Both the position numbers and the translations under genes were made by a program. DNA of 26,581 nt from Branchiostoma floridae. Taxonomy: Eukaryota > Chordata > Leptocardii > Amphioxiformes > Branchiostomatidae. Where the stretch lies: positions 10,181,721-10,208,301 of the forward strand of contig NC_049989.1 in assembly GCF_000003815.2 (NCBI RefSeq), given 5' to 3'. The notes beneath the pieces are model-generated. The model made no database searches, was not told the DNA's origin, and saw nothing but the letters and a program-made list of their open reading frames with translations. This document shows positions 18,435-26,581 of this stretch, one piece after another (position 1 is the stretch's first letter; every line of letters starts with the position of its first letter).

Positions 18435-21400
18435 GCTTCAGGGTGGGTGGAACAAGTTAAACAGGTAGGTACTAGTACCTGTAAGAGTAGTGAGGAGGGG
18501 GGAGATGAGTGTAATATAGTTGCCTGTGAGTCTGTAGCTAGTAAGAATGGGGTACAGCATGTAAGTGATGATGTCACTGAGTCTAGCAAGGATGAGGTTC
18601 AACATGTAGGTGATAGTGATGTTTGTGAGTCTAGTAAGGATGGGGTAGAAGGTGTCTGTGAGTCTAGTAAGGATGAGGTTCAACATGTAGGTGATAGTGA
18701 TGGCTGTGAGTCTAGTAAGGATGGGGTAGAAGGTGTCTGTGAGTCTAGTAAGGATGAGGTTCAACATGTAGGTGATAGTGATGTTTGTGAGTCTAGTAAG
18801 GATGGGGTAGAAGATGTCTGTGAGTCTAGTAAGGACGTGGTAGATCCAGATGTAAGTGATAGTGATGTCTGTGAGTCTAGTAAGGAAGAGGTAGAAGATG
18901 TAAGTGATCATAGTGATTCCTGGAAAACTTTCTTTGTCAGTTTTGAAGGTAAGTTATTTACGGTTGGGACACCTAGCAAATGTATTCAGGTTTGTAAGTT
19001 GCAAAAAATGGTAAGTAATGTATGTGGATTCAACATTTCTTGTAGAAACCTTAGCTTGGGGGGCAGTATTCTCTATGATGAAAATGATATTGTAGAAGTA
19101 CATGATAAGACTGTAATAGTGACACTTTTTGGTTGTGGGGGAGGTAAACCTGCTAATTTTCATCCAGACAGGCCATGTTCCACAGCATGTGCTCATTGTA
19201 AGAAGCCAGCTACTTTTGAATTTGAATTTAGACATCCACAGGGATGGAATGAAGCACTTAGAAATTGGGTAATTGATAATACAGGACTTTCTAGTACAGA
19301 CTGTGTGTGTCGTTCATGTGAGCGTAAGTTTAGACGACAACAGGCCCAAACACATGATTCCGTTTCTAATATTTCAACTGACAATTCACAGAAACTCCCT
19401 CAAACAGTAACAGAAAAAACATGTTTTTTGTCTGAGTTTGGTTTATGTCAAAAATTGTCAAACCATGAACGGAAAAACTTTTCAGTTGATGATATGATGT
19501 CCTACGTTACCTCCATTTCAGACTTAGCTGCAGGGTGTAGCACTTTGCCAAATTCTGTTTCAATGTGTACATTTCATTATTATCAGTTTTATCGATTTTG
19601 TGAAGATAAATGCACACATTGTTGTAAGGTAATTAAGTCCTGTAAAAGGAAACGATTCTGTCCTAAATTGACTATACCACAATCAGCTTTAAAATTGGCC
19701 GACTCAAATTTGTCAGAAGGTTCCATTTTATGTAATAGTTGTTATCAATGTTTATATAGATCAGGGAATCTTGTTAAGGGTGAGGAAAATCTAGAGAAAT
19801 GCTTAGAAATGTTGAAAAGTGTTGATGTAAAACATAGCCCAGAAAACATACCAGAATTAGCTTTACACCAGGTTTCTTGTAAGGTAGGTGAAATGTTCCT
19901 GGAGAACAAGTCTTTACTCCTCGTTGATGCCTATGATTTTTTTGTGGAAACTATTCAAATGCTTAATAGTGAATTTCAAAGTAAAGAACAGTCTGAAGTT
20001 GATATGTTCTCATTTGGATCCAAATGGCTACTAGTTGGACTATTAAGTGATTTGGGACCATTTCTTTTAATCCACAGAAGTTCAAGTAAATCAACTAAAT
20101 TAAGTTTGTTGTTATACTATAAAGACTGTGATTTGATTGAATCCCTCCATTTGGCTTTATATGCAGCAAGACTAAATACTTACAAGCATGATCTTGAGTT
20201 AAAGTCCATTCAATCCAATGTTGCTTCTATGTTCACAGATGTTAACAAAGACGTTCTTAATTCTAGCCTTCTATCTTCCTTGATGTACATGAATAATTTA
20301 ATTCATCAAGAAGCCTCCAAATTCATTGATAAGTTTGTTAAGTGTCCAACTTCCCTCCATGAAATTGACATGTTTCAAATTTCAAAGGAAATCAATCCCC
20401 TTGTTTGGAACTTTATTGTTGTATTGACTATGCAGAAGTCCGAAATTCCTGTTACTGATTTTGAAACCTTTGACATGAATGAACATTATTTAGCATTTCT
20501 TAAGAAGGATAATTCTAGCCATAGTTCTTCTAAGTTTTTAAGACGACTTTTTGCTACTTTCCTTATCTTNNNNNNNNNNNNNNNNNNNNNNNNNNNNNNN
20601 NNNNNNNNNNNNNNNNNNNNNNNNNNNNNNNNNNNNNNNNNNNNNNNNNNNNNNNNNNNNNNNNNNNNNTAATTCAGAATTGATTCATTCTTATAGTCAA
20701 TCTACTGATCTTATGCAATTGTTAAATCGTCTTGGTGTATGTTGTTCCAATGATTCTCATAAAAGATTTATTTCTGGAATGTTAGATCAATTGAAATTGG
20801 AAGATAATCATTATAATTTGACAGAAGGTTCTTTTACTGTAGCTTCTATAGACAACATCAATAGTGGTAGTCCTCATGCAGCTGTGACAGGTAGTCCCCG
20901 AGGGTGGAATGGCACATCTATTCAAGCCGTCCAACCCAAACCTAAATCTCTTATTGTTCCAAAGCCAAATTCAACATCTGTATGTACTAGTGAAGATATC
21001 TCTGTAGGTGTAGATAATGTTACCAGAAATGACGAGCCAGTGTCCAAAAAAATCAAATTAGTTTCAAAGTTTAGACCAAGAAGAAGATCTCCTAAGGAAA
21101 TTGAGAATACTATATCTCTTACACCCCCATCTTGTGTTCATTCTGTAGTCCCCTCTTCTCAAAGTTCTCTCACCTTTGAACAGTTTGGCATATCTGAGGA
21201 AGAAATAAAGGAATCAAATATGTTTAACTCTGAAGTGTTACTTTATCAATTTGAAAGATGTATCTCAGATTTGACAAATTGTTCCCATAAATTACCCAGT
21301 TTGAAATGTAAACTATTTTTAGAAAATGACCCTGTCACAGAAAAATCTAATATTGCATATCTATCAATAATGAATGAAAATGCTGACTGTAAAGAAACAA

Positions 21401-24400
21401 TGTTAAAGGCCCTTAATTTCCTTCACACTTCATTTAATGTTGGAGTTGATGTTGAATATTTAGTTGTTGTAGGGGATGCGAAAACTTTTGACCACCTTCT
21501 TAAATTAAAACAGGAGTATGGCCCCGCTTTATGTTGGTTGATTATTTTTCCCGGTGATTGGCATACATTAAAGAATTACCAGCATGCATTAATGAAAGTT
21601 TATTGGGAGGGAGGGTTGAAACAGGTGGCCTCGGGTAGAATAAAAGGACAGACTTTACTTTCAGTTGGCTTGTGTAAGAATTTCAAACGCACTCATAAAT
21701 TTTTGGTTCAAGTATGGGAGGCCTTCTATAGATGCCAAATTGAAGCATTTCTGGAACATAGAAAGAATTGTATTGACCAATCTTCATTAAGTTCTTCTTT
21801 TTCAGCCCAGACTATTGTTGATAAGGTAAGGATATTTCTAGAAACTAAACCACATTTTGGGGACCTAGGGTTTGAGAGAGACGACTTTTTAAGAAGACAA
21901 GAATTGTTGAAAATTGAATTAGAAGGTGTTGAGGATGATTTTAAGGAGTTTTGTTCTAGTTCATGTGCACATGATGAAGTATTTTTGTTTTGGCATAGAT
22001 TTATTCATGATGATTTTATGGCATACATTTCTCTTTACATAGCAATTAGATCAGGGAATTGGAATTTGCGTTTGTATTCATACAAAAAGATGGCACCTCT
22101 TTTCCATGCCTTTGACCATGTGATATATTCTAGAATAATTCCCTTGCATCTTTCAGACTTATTGTCTTGTCCAGGTCATATTCTTAAGTATTTCCAAGAG
22201 GGGGGATTTGTTACCAGTATTAGTTCTGTTAACTATTCTAATGTAGCACTAGATGAGGGTCATGAGATGTTGATAAACCGTGACACAAAAGAAGTTATTA
22301 CAGGGCCAAACAAATTTATCATTGAAGATCTTGTTTTATTTTTACCATATAGAGCTAAATTGATTAAACAAGTTAAAGAACAGATTCTTGTCAAGTCATA
22401 TAATAGAACTCAAACTGGTCTTAGTCCTACCATTATTGAACAGGAAAGGCAGAATATTGTTTATTATGCAAACAAAGTTGTAAATGCCCACATTTTTTCT
22501 GTCCCTGAGCATGAAGACAATAGACATCTGTCCCAACCCTTCACATGTGCATCTATTTCAGATATTCAAAGAGAAGACTTGCTTAAGTTTAGGGAAATAG
22601 GTATAGCCTCCTTAGACACATTTATTAGGTTTAGGATACTTAACAACCCAAGTAATAAAGCACCCCAAAGGCGCAAATCTCTAAGAACTTTTTCTCAAAT
22701 TAAGATTACAAAGTCTAGGATTTCAAAAAGTGAAAAAGACAAAAAGTTAGTTTTAGAATGTTATCGTAGAGCTGTTTCCTGGTCCCAAAATCAAAATAAG
22801 CCCCTATCTGAAATTGCCCACCTGTTAGATTTGCCCCAGCTAGGTCAGTTTCTGGAGCTGCCTCGTGCTTTATGTAATGCTGATGGAGTCCCTCACAAGG
22901 GGGCTAAATCAGCAACCACTTCTTTTTTCCAGTCTAGATACCCTAGTGCTTTCACCAAAATGTACCCTACCAACTTTTCTCCCCAGTGCTCTGTTTTAGA
23001 AGGCATGTTTTTGATCAATACATCTCCATTAGGTCAGCATAGAACTTTTCTTGAGTATTCACAGTTTCTGTTTCTAAAATGGGTTTTGCCTTTTTTCCAG
23101 TCAGGTTGTTATGAAGTCCATATTGTTTTTGATGACCCCCACAGAAATGGCCTAAGTCCCAAAGATGTTGAAAGAAGTAGACGAGACTCAGTTTCTGAAA
23201 GTGAAAATGTAACACCCCTTGACTCAGTTTCTGATGACACAATCACCCCAAAAGACTGGAGAAAATTTATTTCTTTGCGTCCAAACAAGCGTCTATTATG
23301 TTCATACTTGTGTAGTTCTTTACTTACAGTTTGTACACCTTTTTTGAGGCAGCAACAGAAAGTGTTCACAGCTGGGGCTTTTACTGATGATAAGAGAGAT
23401 ATGTGTTTTGTTTCTTCTGTAGATGGCATCTCTCCATATCCAGACTGTAGGTCCAATCACGAGGAAAGTGACACTCGTGTTTGGCTGCATGCTGCTTCAA
23501 GCAGATACGAAAACATAATGATTTATTCACCTGATACGGACACGTATCATGTGGGCCTTCCTATTGTGAGGCAGACACTGTCAGGTAAAAGAATTGTGAT
23601 TTTACTAAAAGCTGAACCAGGAAATTGGCAATGTCTGGATGTGAATGAGCTGCTATCTTGTTTTGACAAGGACCCTGATCTTTCTTCCCTTTCAAGAAAT
23701 CTACTACCCCATATAATTCAGTCACTGTTTATCAGTACAGGTTGTGATTATGTTTCCTTTTTTGTTGGTCTTGGTAAAGTATCATTTTTGAAAACTTTCT
23801 TTCAGTATTCAGAATTCATTTCTAGTGGAAATTCTGTCCAAACAGTAACTAGTGGTTCTCTTTCATGTTCATTGAAAGATACAGGGTTCTTGGCTTTTGT
23901 TCGTTTAGTTGGTAGTGTTTACTTTCAAAAGCATCGCACCGCTTTCCTTAAGTACTCATCTCCAGCCCAACTTTTCCAAGAAATGAGGGGGGATAATATT
24001 TTTAAGATTCATGAAAATTGGTTACAAATTATCAGAGGTGCCATCTTTCAAAGAATAGAGTTTGAAGATAATAGTTTACCTTCCTTTCAGTCCCTTTGGT
24101 TCCATTGGTTACGTTCTTGTTGGGTTTACCTTACTTGGGCTCAGGCTTTAGAGCAGGATTTTTCATCTGTATTGTTAGATAGGTATGGCTGGGAAATAGA
24201 TGATCATGGTAATTTAATGATTACTTGGGATTCTAAAGAAAATATTGAAAAGGTGCAGAAGACTGTAGAGTTTTTAACCAGGGGGTGTAAATGTAAAAGT
24301 GGGTGCTCTAGTAAAAGATGTAAGTGTCTCAAGAAAGGTCAGGTATGTGGTCCGGGATGTAGGTGTTTAGATTGTTCTAATTCTATTTGTATTGTGCAAA

Positions 24401-24558
24401 ATCAGGTAAGTCTGGACAATGTGGAAACAGATTCAGATAGTAGTAGCAGTAGTGATGATCAGGACTCTGTTCAACTTGATTCTGTAGATGACTTTTATTG
24501 TGGTAGTTTGTCTGTGTTAGATGATACTTCTGATTCAGAATTTTCTGAGGTAGAGTAA
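18435..24558 (+). CDS. Multidomain transposase: UBL, Cys clusters, RNase-H-like core, XPG-like nuclease, CXC domain
   Basis: Open from 18435 to the TAA at 24556-24558, with 100 N at 20570-20669. No ATG occurs near the 5' end, so the start lies upstream (splice or frame change near the first gap). Order: 27-aa acidic repeats (18579-18890); ubiquitin-like domain of 75 codons ending GCGGG (18921-19145); Cys clusters (CSTACAHC, CVCRSC at ~19174-19320; CTHCCK and CNSCYQC at ~19600-19760); after the gap an RNase-H-like core with SIDNIN (Asp codon 20851), VVGDAKT (Asp 21475) and PGDWH (Asp 21556), and an NLRLYSYKKM...DEGHEMLINRDTK block (Glu 22264); an XPG/FEN1-like region with VFDD (23131), EESD (23461), DTD (23533) and GCDYVSFFVGLGK (23740); a nine-Cys CXC domain (24286-24375); and an acidic Ser/Asp tail. 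It resembles KDZ-type and related metazoan transposases, but the family is not verified. Codons are strongly A/T-ending, unlike the neighbouring host genes. Confidence 0.75.
18579..18890 (+). repeat. In-frame 81-bp repeat (27 aa), acidic
   Basis: The unit starts GAGTCTAG at 18579, 18660, 18741 and 18822, exact 81-bp steps, with an inner half-repeat 48 nt later. It codes ESSKDEVQHVGDSDVC-type peptides rich in Asp, Glu and Ser, probably disordered. Confidence 0.95.
20570..20669. other. Assembly gap, 100 N (placeholder length)
   Basis: Exactly 100 N suggests an unknown-size gap. The ORF before it is in frame 3 and the ORF after it in frame 1. They form one frame if the true length is a multiple of 3. 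Confidence 1.
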
Positions 24559-24936
24559 GGGTAATAATGAGCAAAGTTGTAGGCTTGTCTAAGGTATAGG
24601 TGAAGGGAAGCTGGCCTTTTCTATACTCTTTCACACACTTTCTCTCCCTCTCTCCTTTTTCCAAAGAACCCCTTCCTGCTAGGTTTAGACATCTGCCTCC
24701 GTAGGTAGGTTAGAGGCGCCTGACCCCTGTAAAGGTCGTACTTAACGACGTCAACATGGGGTACATCACACAGATCCCCGAGTTGACGGGAAAGGCGTAA
24801 CCCCGCACTTTGGTACGGGTGCAGGTTGGAGGTTCTGACTTTGTTTCCTTACTCCAGCTTTCTTTCATCTATGGGTTTGGCAGTCTCTCTACCTTGTGAG
24901 TACCTGGGTCATTGCTTAACATATGATCAAAAAAGT
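24559..24936 (+). other. 3' flank of the transposase ORF with a stem-loop
   Basis: No AATAAA is seen. A pyrimidine-rich stretch lies at 24618-24662. A stem-loop at 24749-24788 has CGTCAAC, a 2-nt mismatch, GGGG, a 14-nt loop, CCCC, a 2-nt mismatch and GTTGACG. The sequence looks like an untranslated element end, not a gene. Confidence 0.5.
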
Positions 24937-25286
24937 NNNNNNNNNNNNNNNNNNNNNNNNNNNNNNNNNNNNNNNNNNNNNNNNNNNNNNNNNNNNNNNN
25001 NNNNNNNNNNNNNNNNNNNNNNNNNNNNNNNNNNNNNNNNNNNNNNNNNNNNNNNNNNNNNNNNNNNNNNNNNNNNNNNNNNNNNNNNNNNNNNNNNNNN
25101 NNNNNNNNNNNNNNNNNNNNNNNNNNNNNNNNNNNNNNNNNNNNNNNNNNNNNNNNNNNNNNNNNNNNNNNNNNNNNNNNNNNNNNNNNNNNNNNNNNNN
25201 NNNNNNNNNNNNNNNNNNNNNNNNNNNNNNNNNNNNNNNNNNNNNNNNNNNNNNNNNNNNNNNNNNNNNNNNNNNNNNNNNNNNNN
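24937..25286. other. Assembly gap, 350 N
   Basis: It separates the 3' flank of the transposase gene from the inverted satellite array, which starts directly after the Ns. The inner edge of that array is therefore hidden. Confidence 1.
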
Positions 25287-26581
25287 CCATACGATCGAAC
25301 CTCTAAAATCTTGAAGAAGATGTGCGTTACTTCCGTCACTTGAATTCGATAGTACAACCCGTAAGGAGAAGACAAAAAGTGATTTGAGTACTAAAAATTA
25401 CTTCCTTACTTTTCTACTGGGCTTGAAAGCCAAAGAGTGGGTAACCGCTAAGCGAACCTTTCAGTAACCGCAAATCGACCCCATACGATCGATCCTCTAG
25501 AATCTTGAAGAAGATGTGCGTTACTTCCGTCACTTGAATTCGATAGTACAACCCGTAAGGAGAAGACAAAAAGTGATTTGAGTACTAAAAATTACTTCCT
25601 TACTTTTCTACTGGGCTTGAAAGCCAAAGAGTGGGTAACCGCCTGGGTAACCGCTAAGCGAACCTTTCGGTAACCGCAAATTGACCCCATACGATCGAAC
25701 CTCTAGAATCTTGAAGAAGATGTGCGTTACTTCCGTCACTTGAATTCGATAGTACAACCCGTAAGGAGAAGACAAAAAGTGATTTGAGTACTAAAAATTA
25801 CTTCCTTACTTTTCTAACGGCCTTGAAAGCCAAAGAGTGGGTAACCGCTAAGCGAACCTTTCAGTAACCGCAAATCGACCCCATACGATCGATCCTCTAG
25901 AATCTTGAAGAAGATGTGCGTTACTTCAGTCACTTGAATTCGATAGTACAACCCGTAAGGAGAAGACAAAAAGTGACTTGAGTACTAAACATTACTTCCT
26001 TACTTTTCTACTGGGCTTGAAAGCCAAAGAGTGGGTAACCGCCTGGGTAACCGCTAAGCGAACCTTTCGGTAACCGCAAATTGACCCCATACGATCGAAC
26101 CTCTAGAATCTTGAAGAAGATGTGCGTTACTTCCGTCACTTGAATTCGATAGTACAACCTGAAAGGAGAAGACAAAAAGTGATTTGAGTACTAAAAATTA
26201 CTTCCTTACTTTTCTACTGGGCTTGAAAGCCAAAGAGTGGGTAACCGCCTTGGTAACCGCTAAGCGAACCTTTCGGTAACCGCAAATCGATCCCATACGA
26301 TCGAACCTCTAGAATCTTGAAGAAGATGTGCGTTACTTCCGTCACTTGAATTCGATAGTACAACCCGTAAGGAGAAGACAAAAAGTGATTTGAGTACTAA
26401 AAATTACTTCCTTACTTTTCTACTGGGCTTGAAAGCCAAAGAGTGGGTAACCGCTAAGCGAACCTTTCAGTAACCGCAAATCGACCCCATACGATCGATC
26501 CTCTAGAATCTTGAAGAACATGTGCGTTACTTCCGTCACTTGAATTCGATAGTACAACCCGTAAGGAGAAGACAAAAAGTG
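25287..26581 (-). repeat. Satellite array, inverted copy of the left family, 194/206-bp monomers (right)
   Basis: CCATACGATCGA recurs at 25287, 25481, 25687, 25881, 26087, 26293 and 26487, giving steps 194, 206, 194, 206, 206, 194. The reverse complement aligns along the whole left monomer, for example GTGATTTGAGTACTAAAAAT, GGTAACCGCTAAGCGAACC and TGTGCGTTACTT. The 206-bp type has an extra CCTGGGTAACCG or a variant of it. Copies are nearly identical to each other, unlike the left array. The array leaves the window at 26581. Confidence 0.95.

Larger units (their letters stand above)
12233..26581 (+). mobile_element. Candidate giant transposon bounded by inverted satellite arrays
   Basis: Two tandem arrays of one ~200-bp satellite family, in opposite orientation, flank about 10 kb. 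The interior holds an SGNH-hydrolase-like ORF and a large RNase-H-like transposase ORF. Layout: left array 12233-15068, genes 15250-24558, right array from 25287 past the window end. Foldback-type transposons are known to have terminal inverted repeats made of tandem repeats, and this arrangement is similar on a larger scale. The arrays are only about 80% alike by eye, so they have diverged since any common origin. The outer right boundary and any target duplication cannot be seen. The unity of the element is inference. Confidence 0.5.

Noticed and set aside
18438-18911. Minus-strand open frame of 157 codons opposite the acidic repeats
   Set aside because: It is the mirror of the 81-bp repeat and has no independent coding signs.
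24826-25375. Several open frames across the 350-N gap
   Set aside because: They are open only because N has no stop codons; the known ends show no domain.
12233-26581. CRISPR array, because of regular ~200-bp repeats
   Set aside because: Monomers are long and contiguous with no unique spacers, and the context is eukaryotic.

Overview
The window looks like a stretch of an invertebrate chordate genome, most likely amphioxus (Branchiostoma). That assignment is inference. It rests on vertebrate-like genes with spliceosomal introns, VKOR intron positions that match human VKORC1, very repeat-rich introns, and assembly gaps written as runs of N. No bacterial or organellar features are seen.

Layout. 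(1) 1-9106, plus strand: the 3' portion (11 exons) of a cyclic-nucleotide-gated cation channel subunit. It covers the C-linker, the cyclic-nucleotide-binding domain, a long disordered tail and a C-terminal coiled coil. The transmembrane exons lie upstream of the window. Its introns hold a 30-bp minisatellite that begins on a splice donor, a 119-bp higher-order minisatellite, a long perfect hairpin, a 76-bp duplication of a splice acceptor, and a 395-bp MITE with TA target duplication. (2) 9091-11580, minus strand: a complete 3-exon vitamin K epoxide reductase gene (170 aa), convergent with the channel gene. The two genes may share a bidirectional poly(A) signal, and the VKOR start codon sits in a perfect TISU element. 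(3) 12233-26581: a candidate giant mobile element. An array of about 14 monomers of a ~203-bp satellite (12233-15068) and a second array of the same family in inverted orientation (25287 to the window end) flank about 10 kb. Between them lie an SGNH-hydrolase-like ORF with G-rich 75-bp repeats, and a very large ORF with a 27-aa acidic repeat, a ubiquitin-like domain ending in Gly-Gly-Gly, cysteine clusters, an RNase-H-like transposase core, an XPG/FEN1-like nuclease domain, a tesmin/TSO1-type CXC domain and an acidic tail.

Three N gaps (17487-18426, 20570-20669, 24937-25286) interrupt the element. The frames on either side of the 100-N gap fit one continuous CDS if the true missing length is a multiple of three. 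Repeat homology across the first gap hints that the SGNH ORF and the transposase ORF may belong to one polyprotein or one spliced transcript.

The best candidate for an undescribed system is region 3. It is a transposon whose ends are inverted tandem satellite arrays (foldback-like) and whose protein combines a ubiquitin-like module, an RNase-H-like transposase, a flap-nuclease-like domain and a CXC DNA-binding domain.
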